Part shown: positions 50,791 to 58,590 of the stretch, piece by piece
Position numbering within the stretch: position 1 is the first letter of the stretch
How the letters are laid out: every line of letters begins with the position of its first letter
Origin: Nonomuraea sp. SYSU D8015
GTDB taxonomy: Bacteria; Actinomycetota; Actinomycetes; Streptosporangiales; Streptosporangiaceae
DNA length: 64,000 bases
NCBI RefSeq assembly: GCF_008065375.1
Contig: NZ_VJYI01000004.1
Span: forward strand, 62,001 to 126,000
Direction: 5' to 3'
The notes under the pieces: generated by a model
The model's database searches: none
What the model was told of the DNA's origin: nothing
The model's input: only the letters and a program-made list of their open reading frames with translations
Translations under genes and position numbers: made by a program

Positions 50791-51648
50791 TTTGAGTGCG
50801 TGTTTGAGATGGGCGATCAGCGTCAGTCGTAGACGTAGCGGGGCTGGCGTGTGCGGGTCCGCCTCGGGTGATCCGGCGGGCCATGCCCGAGATGGCGGCC
50901 CAGCGGATGATCGCTTCAGAGATGACGGGGTCGCGTTCGTAGTCGCGGGCCATGCACCGGCAGGCGGTCAGCCAGGCCAGCGTCCGCTCGACTACCCACC
51001 GGCGGGCGATGACGTTGAATCCTGGCTGGTCAGCGGGTTTTCGGACGATCTCCAAGGTGGTGCGCAGCGTGTCTCGCGCCCACTCCACCAGCCGGCCGGC
51101 GAAGACATGTCGGATAGGGGTGGTCAGGTACGCCGACAGCAGGGCCGTCTTGGCGCCGTCGCGATCCTGCAAGCTTGCGGCCAGCACCGCGACCGTAACC
51201 AGCAGGCCGCCGGCGTCGGTGATGATGAACCCCTTACGGCCGTTGACCTCCTTGCCCGCGTCATAGCCGCGCTGTCACGCCCGACGGTGTCGGCGCCCTT
51301 GACACCTTGCGAGTCGCTGATCCCCGCCGACGGCTCGTCGTCAAGGCCCGCCTGCCGCCGGGCCTTGACGCGCAGCTCGGCCAGCAGCGTCTCGGTGACG
51401 CCGGCCTGCCCCCACTGCTGGAAGTACCAGTACACGGTCTGCCAGGGCGGCAGGTCGGTGGGCAGGTACCGCCACGGGCAGCCGGAACGCACCATGTACA
51501 GGACGGCGTTGACGATCTCTCGGCGTGGGTGCTGCTCCGGGCGGCCGCCGGTGTTCGGCTCGGGGAGTAACGGCTCGATCAGCTCCCATTGCGCGTCGGT
51601 CAGATCGGAGGGTAGCGGCGAGGGGGCATCCGGCCACCCTGACGGCAC
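50786..51648 (-). pseudogene. IS5-family transposase, frameshifted
   Basis: It starts MPSGWPDAPSPLPSDLTDAQWELIEPLLPEP, continues GRPEQHPRREIVNAVLYMVRSGCPWRYLPTDLPPWQTVYWYFQQW, and then loses one base near 51275. GRDSAAMTRARR should read GRDS-RGYDAGKEVNGRKGFI. The second part (GLLVTVAVLAASLQDRDGAK, IARRWVVERTLAWLTACRCMARDYE) lies in another frame. Near the end a further shift gives either the natural LIAHLKHALKTTA end inside the inverted repeat or a longer read-through to 50729. It is likely inactive. Confidence 0.8.
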
Positions 51649-51707
51649 CGACGCTCCTCGTCACGCCGCCACGCCGAACATGAAGGATCTTCTCAAACAT
51701 GCACTCA
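50793..51707 (-). mobile_element. IS5-family insertion sequence with 17-bp inverted ends
   Basis: The left end TGAGTGCGTGTTTGAGA (50793-50809) and right end TCTCAAACATGCACTCA (51691-51707) are inverted copies with one mismatch. They define a 915-bp element that holds one minus-strand transposase gene. No obvious target duplication is visible at the borders. Its left end abuts the intron-like remnant. Confidence 0.8.
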
Positions 51708-52542
51708 GGGGATGCGCCGTACGGTGTCGGTGACCTTGCCGGTCCTTCATCTCAGCGGAGAGCCCGAACGAGCGGGACTTCACCTCGGCAGAGAACCAGC
51801 GAATGCCGCCTGGACCGCAGGTCGAGCCCCATCACGTCATGCATGATCGTCAGCAACACCCGGCTGTACTCCGGCCTCTACGGTCCGAAGTTCCCGCCGC
51901 GACCGTCCACGATTTTGTCTCGGCGGGAGAGCACGCGGAGCGCGTACGTGAAGGTCTCCCTGCAGTCCGGCGCTCATGGCCCAGGCTCGTTCGGCGTTCC
52001 TGCCGTGCGTGACGACACGCAAGGGACGGTTCTGATCGCCGGCGGGCGGGAACTGCGGCAGATGCTCTGCGTCGATGCCGGGGTCGCCGCAGAGCATCTG
52101 CCACTCCGTTGGCCGCTCTGGTCAGTTCGGCGTCCGACAACTGTCCCGATCCGCCCCATGGTCGCCTCGTGCTTGTTCAGCTTGACCGGCTTTCCACCGT
52201 ACGGCTGATCCCAGTCCTCCGACTCTGTTACCAGGACGGCCGCGTCCTGTCGCCGAGGGTGTCACCCTCCACGTACGCCGTGACCGGATCCTGCTCGGCG
52301 TCCGATGTGACCAGCTGCTCCAGATAGAGATCTCCTGGACGGGTCCGGCAGAAGCAGCGCCGCGGAGGTCGCCACGTCGCCGTTGCATGCGGCGCCCAGG
52401 ACAATGAGGGAGCCGTCAGGAACAATGGTAGCCGACATCGAAAGGAACTGGCCGGCGGAATCACGACTAACCGGCACTACGTGGCACCGGCTGGCCGAGA
52501 TGGAGCGACCGGGTTACAAAGAGGGCCAGTCGGCATCGCATT
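51708..52542. other. Region of gene debris without an intact gene
   Basis: Short coding-like pieces occur on the minus strand. The clearest runs from about 52480 to 52220: FLSMSATIVPDGSLIVLGAA followed by CNGDVATSAALLLPDP, then in another frame GDLYLEQLVTSDAEQDPVTA and YVEGDTLGDRTRPSW. It resembles the tail of a secreted beta-propeller-like protein broken by a frameshift. A perfect 15-bp inverted repeat is at 52057-52102. No start codon with ribosome site is supported. Confidence 0.45.
52057..52102. repeat. Perfect 15-bp inverted repeat
   Basis: GGCAGATGCTCTGCG (52057-52071) and CGCAGAGCATCTGCC (52088-52102) pair exactly around 16 bases. It is not next to a gene end that would make it an ordinary terminator. 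It may be a scar of duplicated sequence, a hairpin end of a lost mobile element or a protein site. Confidence 0.7.
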
Positions 52543-53235
52543 TCAGTCGGCCCAAGGTCCGTTGGCAACGATCTGTCCGAGGCCCGGCAGCGGCAGCTCG
52601 GGGTAGAGGCCGTGGACGGCGTCGGCTGGGAAGGACCAGGGCACGAACTTCGCGGGCTTTTCCCGGATCTGGTCTGCCACCGCGCGGGTGAGGTTCATAC
52701 GCAGATTCAGCCGCGGGTAGCGGTCATGTAATGCGTCGAGGAAATCCTCGTCGAGGAAAATGTCGTGAAGTTCCTCGACGCCGAACTCGAAGATGTCGGC
52801 GGCAATGCCGAAGTAGCTATAAGCGATCTCGGGCCGCTTGCGGTTGGGAATGCCCGCCGAGGTGTGAAGAGCGACAGCATCCCAGACGATCTCGGCCGCG
52901 GCCTCTGTCAAACCGTGCCGCATCACGAATTCGGCAGCAGCGTCGGCGCCATCCACCTCGAATCTCTGAGTGCCGTTGGCGACCTCGGTCAGGCCGATGT
53001 CATGCAGCACGGTGGCGAGAAAGAGTATCTCGTCGTCGTAGTCGGACTTGCTGAGGCCGGTCAGCCCAGCCAGGCGAGCGGCATAGAAGTAGCTTCGAAT
53101 GCTGTGATTGACCAAGTAGGCGGGCTCGTGTGCTTCGATGTACTCGACGGCTGCGACAGTGGCCCGGGTGCGCGGCCAGTCACCGATCGGCGTCGGCAGC
53201 GAGCCGAGGCTGGCAGGGGCGTGCGAGATATCCAC
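52543..53235 (-). CDS. HD-domain protein, cyanamide-hydratase-like (paralogue)
   Basis: The 230-residue protein carries YLVNHSIRSYFYAARLAG, LATVLHDIGLTEVANGTQRFEVDGADAAAEFVMRHG and VWDAVALHTSAGIPNRKRPE, the metal-binding and signature segments of the Ddi2/cyanamide-hydratase-like HD group. It resembles the protein at 45667-46332 throughout. The GTG at 53235 is one base past the stop of the upstream gene, so the two are in one operon. The operon is divergent from the GlxA-type regulator at 53663. Confidence 0.87.
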   Translation of the reverse strand: MDISHAPASLGSLPTPIGDWPRTRATVAAVEYIEAHEPAYLVNHSIRSYFYAARLAGLTGLSKSDYDDEILFLATVLHDIGLTEVANGTQRFEVDGADAAAEFVMRHGLTEAAAEIVWDAVALHTSAGIPNRKRPEIAYSYFGIAADIFEFGVEELHDIFLDEDFLDALHDRYPRLNLRMNLTRAVADQIREKPAKFVPWSFPADAVHGLYPELPLPGLGQIVANGPWAD

Positions 53236-53236
53236 G

Positions 53237-53587
53237 TCAGCGGCCCTCCGCACGAAGCGACAGGTGGCTCTTGAGCACGGCCTCGACCGTCTCCAGCTCT
53301 CCTGAGACGTTGACCTGGTCGAACCACTCGTACCACCCGGAGGCTGCGATCCCGGCGAAGAAGACGTCGACCAGTTCGGCTGTCGGGATCTGCCATACGG
53401 CGAACCAATCGTGACCGGACGGGTGATCTTCGGTGGGGGCGATACGTCCCCATCCAAGGGCGGTGATCCCGACGGCCGCCATCTGGCTGACGCCTTCCAG
53501 CACGCCGGCGACGATCTGCTCGCGGACCTCCGGGGGCGTGTCGAGGAAGGCGGGCTTCGGGGTCCAGATCTCAACAACGATGTGCAT
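53237..53587 (-). CDS. Small DUF6616-like protein
   Basis: The 116-residue protein starts MHIVVEIWTPKPAFLDTPPEVREQIVAGVLEGVSQMAAVGITALGW and continues DHPSGHDWFAVWQIPTAELVDVFFAGIAASGWYEWFDQVNV. The pattern (short ferredoxin-like fold, DYFAVW, GWY-YFDQVN) is that of an uncharacterised family that I recall as DUF6616. It is the first gene of the operon with the HD protein (one-base gap). The fold suggests a small substrate-binding or monooxygenase-like dimer. Confidence 0.75.
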   Translation of the reverse strand: MHIVVEIWTPKPAFLDTPPEVREQIVAGVLEGVSQMAAVGITALGWGRIAPTEDHPSGHDWFAVWQIPTAELVDVFFAGIAASGWYEWFDQVNVSGELETVEAVLKSHLSLRAEGR

Positions 53588-53662
53588 CAGAGCCTCATTC
53601 TCAGTTCTTCGGGGGCTGTGCCCCGACACTAGCGCCGCCTGATGCGCTTCTACGATGGCCTA

Positions 53663-54643
53663 ATGGTCATCCTTCCCAAGAATTCGGCCACAGGTGATGC
53701 ACATCCGCTCGCGGTGCTTGTTCAGCCGGGCGTCGTGCCGCTAGATCTGGCGATCCCTCTCCAAGTGTTCGGCCCATGGCCCGAATACGTGAGCGCATCG
53801 CTCGGCGGCCTCAAGACGCCATACAGCCTCGACATCGTCGGCACTGAAGCGGCAGTGGGCGACCTGCTTCAGGTGTCCAAGATCCAGCCGCTCTCCCGCC
53901 TCGCAGATGCTCAGACGATCGTTGTTCCGGGCATCTTGGACCCGACCGTTCCCCCGGACCCGGCCGCCGTGGACGCCCTAATGGTCGCGGGCAAGCGCGG
54001 CGCGCGAATCCTGTCGATCTGCACTGGCGCTTTCATGGTCGCCGCGACCGGGCTGCTCGACGGCAGACGCGCGACCACCCATTGGCATTGGGCACCCGAG
54101 CTGCGCGCACGCTACCCGCGAGTCACAGTCGTCGACCGCGAGCTGTACATCGATGAAGGCGGGATCGTGACCTCGGCGGGAGTCCTCGCCGGCACCGACT
54201 TGTGTCTGCACGTGCTCCGGACAGACCACGGACAGCACGTTGCCAACACCCTCGCCCGCTACCTCATCAGTCCTCCGCACCGGGAAGGAGGACAGGCGCA
54301 ATACACCTCTGAACAGCCCCAACGACGGAGCGAGCTGAGCCACACCACCGACTGGATCCTTGAGCACCTTGACGAGCAGCTAACGGTCGAACGCGTGGCA
54401 GCCCAAGCACATGTAAGTGTCCGTACCCTGAGTCGGCGGTTCCGCGCCACTTTCGGCGTCTCTGTCATGGAGTGGGTGGCCCGCCAACGCGTGTCGCGTG
54501 CGCGCGAGCTCCTCGAGACCACCGACCGGAGCATCGCGGACATCGCCCACGCCTGCGGCTTCGGGTCCGTAGAATCCCTCCGCGTTCATTTCATGGCGCA
54601 GACGATGACGAGCCCCTCCCGTTACCGGTCGACCTTTGGTTGA
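53663..54643 (+). CDS. GlxA-type AraC regulator (paralogue next to HD operon)
   Basis: The 326-residue protein has a DJ-1/PfpI domain (LAVLVQPGVVPLDLAIPLQVFG, AQTIVVPGI, LSICTGAFMVAATGLLDGRRATTHWHWA, IDEGGIVTSAGVLAGTDLCLHVLR). An AraC pair follows (LTVERVAAQAHVSVRTLSRRFRATFGVSVMEWV, SIADIAHACGFGSVESLRVHFMAQTMTSPSRYRSTFG). ATG 53663 is preferred over 53642, because 53642-53656 matches the box found in front of the paralogous gene at 44717 and would otherwise be coding. It is divergent from the DUF6616-HD operon. Confidence 0.92.
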   Translation: MVILPKNSATGDAHPLAVLVQPGVVPLDLAIPLQVFGPWPEYVSASLGGLKTPYSLDIVGTEAAVGDLLQVSKIQPLSRLADAQTIVVPGILDPTVPPDPAAVDALMVAGKRGARILSICTGAFMVAATGLLDGRRATTHWHWAPELRARYPRVTVVDRELYIDEGGIVTSAGVLAGTDLCLHVLRTDHGQHVANTLARYLISPPHREGGQAQYTSEQPQRRSELSHTTDWILEHLDEQLTVERVAAQAHVSVRTLSRRFRATFGVSVMEWVARQRVSRARELLETTDRSIADIAHACGFGSVESLRVHFMAQTMTSPSRYRSTFG

Positions 54644-54927
54644 CATGCGGCCCCTCTGCAGACGGCTGTCGGAACTCCCGCCCGCCGACGCCATGGCCGA
54701 GCGGCAGATCGAGGGACAGCCAGGCTTCTGCTTGGCCTCCCAGCGCTAGGAAGCGGTCGTCACCACCTGGCCAGGGCTCTGGTAGCCGAGCCCGACCGAG
54801 CGGCTGTTCGCCGAGGCGGCTTCGAACTGGTAGTCGCCTGCGAAACCGACGACCGCATCCGTGCGGATGGGCGAAGAAGCGCCCAGCCGCACTCTGGACC
54901 GCCGCCCTTGCTCACTACGGTTAACGC

Positions 54928-56094
54928 GTGGAAAACCGGTCAATCTCGGCATCTGCCACCCGTCATGGCTCGCTCGACACCGCCGGCCGAACCCTGGCCC
55001 CTGATCTGGCCCGCGGCTTCATGCTGCTGGCCATAGCCTTCGCGCACGCGCCGTTGTTCGTACTCACTCTTGACCGCGGAGATCCCGTGGTCAACGACGT
55101 GATCAACGTGTTCCACAACCTCTTCGTCAACAACCACGCGCGCCCGATGTTCGCGTTCCTGTTCGGCTACTCACTGGTTCAGCTGCTGAACCGGCGGATG
55201 GAACGCGGCGACGACTGGGTGACGACTCGTAAGCTGCTGCGCCGCCGGGGGTGGTGGCTGCTCGTGATCGGATTCGTCCACATGGCGGTGCTCGCCCCCA
55301 TCGACATCCTGGCCGCGTACGGTCTCAGCGCCGTTCTGCTCGTCGGCCTGCTGCGCGCCAAGGACGCGACTCTCCTATGGACGGCGGGAATCTGCCTGGT
55401 CCCGGCGACGGCCCTGGCCGGCTTCGCCACGTGGTATCAAATGGCGCACGACGGCTCGCCCTACGGCGGGGGAAGCATCGCCGCCGGGGCCGACGGTCCC
55501 TGGGCGTTGTTCGCCGAGCGCCTCCAGGTCTGGCCCTTCGCCCTGGTCACCGGGGTCCTCATGGTCGTTCCCGGTGTGCTCATCGGCGTGTGGGCGTCGC
55601 GGCGGCGGCTGCTGGACGAGCCGGTCCGGCACCGTCGGTTCTTGCGGAACGCCGCGATCGTCGCTCTCTCGTTGTCCACCCTTGGGGCACTCCCCGCTGG
55701 CCTGGTGCAACTGGAGGTGTGGGCCGAGCCGTCAGCGGCGACCCTGTGGTTCGCGGCGCTCGCACAGCCGCTCACCGGATACGCGGGCGGGATCGGCATG
55801 GCCGCTGTCATTGGGCTGATCGCGATTCCTGCCGGCCGGCGGCCGAACGGCTTCACCACCGCCGTCCAGGCGCTCGGCCAGCGCTCGATGAGCCTCTACC
55901 TCTTCCAGTCCGTGGTGTTCGTCCTGGTCTTCTACCCGTACGGGCTCGCGTTGCAAGACGACCTCGGGCTGGCCGGCGCCATGGGGGTGGCTGCGGCCAC
56001 GTGGGCGGTGTCCGTCGTCTTCGCAGAGCTCATGCGCCAGGCCGGCTACCGAGGACCTGCGGAGATCCTGCTGCGTCGCCTCGCTTATCGATGA
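54928..56094 (+). CDS. DUF418-family membrane protein
   Basis: The 388-residue protein has about nine or ten helices and the DUF418 ordering: DLARGFMLLAIAFAHAPLF near the start, HARPMFAFLFGYSLVQLLNR, RRGWWLLVIGFVHMAVLAPIDILAAYGLSAVLL, and GQRSMSLYLFQSVVFVLVFYPYGL plus FAELMRQAGYRGPAEILLRRLAY at the end. This family groups with acyltransferase-3-like proteins, but no function is proven. GTG 54928 is used. Confidence 0.9.
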   Translation: MENRSISASATRHGSLDTAGRTLAPDLARGFMLLAIAFAHAPLFVLTLDRGDPVVNDVINVFHNLFVNNHARPMFAFLFGYSLVQLLNRRMERGDDWVTTRKLLRRRGWWLLVIGFVHMAVLAPIDILAAYGLSAVLLVGLLRAKDATLLWTAGICLVPATALAGFATWYQMAHDGSPYGGGSIAAGADGPWALFAERLQVWPFALVTGVLMVVPGVLIGVWASRRRLLDEPVRHRRFLRNAAIVALSLSTLGALPAGLVQLEVWAEPSAATLWFAALAQPLTGYAGGIGMAAVIGLIAIPAGRRPNGFTTAVQALGQRSMSLYLFQSVVFVLVFYPYGLALQDDLGLAGAMGVAAATWAVSVVFAELMRQAGYRGPAEILLRRLAYR

Positions 56095-56417
56095 GCCGTG
56101 GGCGGGGCGTCCACCGTCGTCTTGGGCCGCTCGGCGTGCTTCTTGGCCTGTGGTGGTCATCGAGCCTCAACTGCTCAGCCAGGGAGTACATCGCCGGCCA
56201 TGGCACCGCCAAGGGTCCTGCAGGAACAACCCCTAACGGATGGTCCCGACCTGGATAGCAACGCTCAGGCGATGCGAGTCGGCCCTCGGCGGTGCCATAA
56301 TCGGCGTCTTCGGGGTGCGCGCCGATGACGCGTCGCGAATAGGCGTCCATCCGCGAACAGCCTGAGAGAAGGAAGATTCGTAGAGCGGCTTACTCGTGCG
56401 GTCGTCGGGGTGGAAGG
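56095..56417. other. Gap with possible IS3-type integrase scrap
   Basis: No gene is supported. On the minus strand, near 56320-56350, MDAYSRRVIGAH resembles the start of the integrase core of IS3-type transposases (DVYSRRVVGWA). The following sequence does not continue the family. The rest is GC-rich and featureless. Confidence 0.35.
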
Positions 56418-56984
56418 ATGAGTGCCGTGTCCGCCCTTGAAGGGATCTCGCGCCTGGCACGCGCCGCCGTGTTCGCGACGGTGTGCGTCGTCATGTCCGC
56501 GGGCGGTCATGTCCTCGCCGGTAGCGCGCCGGTGGCGGCGCCGGCGTTGGTCGTCGCTGTGGCAGCGGCCTTCGCCCTGGCTTTCGCGCTGAACCGGCAC
56601 GAGCGTGGACCCGAAGTCGTCATCACGGCGACGGCGGGTGCTCAGATTCTGCTCCACGAGCTGTTCAGCAGGAGTGATCCCGTCGCTCATGCCGATCACA
56701 CGCATGCGGGCACGCCCGGTGTGGGCATGTTCGTCGCACATCTCGTGGTCGCGGTGGTGACCGGATGGTGGCTGCATCGCGGGGAGAGCGCCTTCTGGCT
56801 GATGGTACGGCTTTGGGGCATGGGTCCGTTGCCGAAGCTGCGCAGGCTGCTCGTCGGGGTGATCGAGCCGTTCACACCGCGTCTTCGGGTCGCGCTCGTA
56901 GCGGAGGCTATGGGGTACCGCAGCCCTGAACTCGATCCGATGATCCGGCGGCGTGGCCCGCCTGCGCTGCTGAACGCCTGCTGA
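56418..56984 (+). CDS. His-rich membrane protein, copper-module type (copy 1)
   Basis: The 188-residue protein has about four helices (AVFATVCVVMSAGGHVLAG, APALVVAVAAAFALAFAL, VVITATAGAQILLHELFS, MFVAHLVVAVVTGWWLH). A His cluster (AHADHTHAG) precedes the last of these. It then has RGESAFWLMVRLW and a charged tail. It is paralogous to the next gene in helix order, the H-x-H loop and the (H/S)RGE(S/A)A(F/L)W segment. Location before an ECF sigma factor and a CopA-type ATPase suggests a role in copper handling (inference). Confidence 0.75.
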   Translation: MSAVSALEGISRLARAAVFATVCVVMSAGGHVLAGSAPVAAPALVVAVAAAFALAFALNRHERGPEVVITATAGAQILLHELFSRSDPVAHADHTHAGTPGVGMFVAHLVVAVVTGWWLHRGESAFWLMVRLWGMGPLPKLRRLLVGVIEPFTPRLRVALVAEAMGYRSPELDPMIRRRGPPALLNAC

Positions 56985-57151
56985 CCACCGCCTACCGGAT
57001 TCTCCCGAGACGGTCCTCTCGTCCTCCGATCGTGCTTCGGAGGGTGGAGCGCGTGTCGGCGTCTGCCGCTTGTGCGGCATCCCACTCATCGCAGTGGCGC
57101 ATGGTCGCCGTGACCATGCCAGCCTGCCACTTTGGAGTGACAGCCCGAGTA

Positions 57152-57703
57152 ATGCCCGCTGGATTGACGTTCCGCCTGCTTCGCGCCATGGCTTTCGCCG
57201 TGGTGTGCTGTGGGCTGGGCGCGTTGGCGCACCTGCTCGGGGGCGGGATCGTGACCGCGCCCCTGGCGGTGACGGCTCTGGCGGTCTCCTTCGCGGCCGC
57301 CGTCCCGGCGACCGGCCGTGAGCGGGGGACGGAGGCGATTTTCTCCCTCCTAGTCGGTGTGCAAGTCGTGTTGCACCTGCTGTTCTACGCCGCTCCGTCG
57401 CTTCTCGCCCCGATGGCCGTGCCTTTCGGGCACTCGCACTCTGGTCTCGTCCCGAGTGCAGGCATGCTGGTCGCCCACGGCTTGGCGACCGTGATGACGG
57501 CCTTGTGGCTGTCGCGGGGTGAGGCGGCTCTCTGGGCGCTGCTGCGCCGCCTCGGCGTGCGGTTGTGCTTGTGGACCCGCATTCCGCACCGCACGGTGTA
57601 CGGGCCGGTGACCGTATACGCCTTTGAGCCCGCGCCTCTTCACTCCGCTCTGCTGGAGCACTCGTCGAGCGGACGCGCCCCGCCGCGCTCGCCCGCCACC
57701 TAG
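57152..57703 (+). CDS. His-rich membrane protein, copper-module type (copy 2)
   Basis: The 183-residue protein shows LLRAMAFAVVCCGLGALAHLLGGG, LAVTALAVSFAAAVPA, FSLLVGVQVVLHLLFYAAPSL, a loop with FGHSHSG and then MLVAHGLATVMTALWLSRGEAALWALL. It parallels the preceding protein. ATG 57152 is the first start before the first helix; GTG 57137 is an alternative, and a still longer open frame begins at 57032. The ribosome site is weak. It may form a hetero-oligomer with copy 1. Confidence 0.72.
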   Translation: MPAGLTFRLLRAMAFAVVCCGLGALAHLLGGGIVTAPLAVTALAVSFAAAVPATGRERGTEAIFSLLVGVQVVLHLLFYAAPSLLAPMAVPFGHSHSGLVPSAGMLVAHGLATVMTALWLSRGEAALWALLRRLGVRLCLWTRIPHRTVYGPVTVYAFEPAPLHSALLEHSSSGRAPPRSPAT

Positions 57704-57925
57704 ACCTATCCCTTTCGCTCAACCGGACGGACCCGCTCCGCCCGGATGCCGTCATACGCCCAATCCTGTCACCGGAGCCGGGCATCGCGTCATCAGCAGC
57801 CACGGCTGCGGCATGAGCACACTCTTAAGCGCGGAGCCCGGGATCGTTCCAGCCCGCACTTCCTTTCCCTTTCGTACACGGCAGACCGCTCTTCCTCCTG
57901 TCACCAGATGCAAGGAGTGATCGAC

Positions 57926-58504
57926 ATGGATTCCACTCTCACCAGTGAACGCGTCGTCGACGACCGGCGTCTGACCTTGCTCGCCTTGGCCGCCCGTGAC
58001 GGCGCCCCCGCCGATGTGGAGGTCTTCACTCGGGCGGTGTACACCGACGTGCGCCGCTTCCTCGCCTCCTTGACCGATGCCCAGTCCGCCGACGACCTCA
58101 CCCAGGAGACGTTCGTCCGAGTCCTGCGCAGCCTGCCTGGGTTCGCAGGGAGGTCCTCGGCCAGGGCCTGGCTGCTGTCCATCGCCCGCCGGGTGGTCAT
58201 CGACCGGTTCCGTGCCGCCCGAGCGCGACCTGTGGTGGCGGAGCTGGCCGACTGGCAGGCGGCGGTGGAGCGGTGCCAGCCGCGTGACCTGCCCGGCTCG
58301 CACGATGGCGTGGAACTGGTCGAACTGCTGGCCGAGGTGCCGCCCGAACGACGGCGAGCCTTCCTGCTGACCCAGGTCCTCGGCCTGCGCTACTCCGAGG
58401 CCGCCGCACTACTCGGCTGCCCGGTCGGCACCGTCCGGTCGCGGGTGGCCCGGGCCCGGCACCAGCTGTCGGCGTCCTGGCTCGCCGCCGAGCGGGCCGC
58501 ATGA
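57926..58504 (+). CDS. ECF-family sigma factor (SigC/SigK-like group)
   Basis: The 192-residue protein has region 2 (VEVFTRAVYTDVRRFLASL, SADDLTQETFVRVLRSLPGF, ARAWLLSIARRVVIDRFRAAR) and region 4 (LLAEVPPERRRAFLLTQVLGLRYSEAAALLGCPVGTVRSRVARARHQL). AAGGAG is 8 bases before ATG. In mycobacteria and relatives a sigma C-type factor controls copper uptake and homologues lie next to copper genes. Here the CopA-type gene follows after 86 bases. No anti-sigma gene is adjacent. Confidence 0.9.
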   Translation: MDSTLTSERVVDDRRLTLLALAARDGAPADVEVFTRAVYTDVRRFLASLTDAQSADDLTQETFVRVLRSLPGFAGRSSARAWLLSIARRVVIDRFRAARARPVVAELADWQAAVERCQPRDLPGSHDGVELVELLAEVPPERRRAFLLTQVLGLRYSEAAALLGCPVGTVRSRVARARHQLSASWLAAERAA

Positions 58505-58590
58505 CCCGCCTGGTGGCGAGGGCCCGGAACGCACGGTTCCGACCCAGGAAGCGAACCACCCATTCATCTGTGGACCTTAGAAGGAGCCCC

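Noticed and set aside
54644..54927. A minus-strand frame ending in VGFAGDYQFEAASANSRSVG
   Set aside because: It has some protein-like character but no start, ribosome site or recognised family, so it was not listed as a gene.
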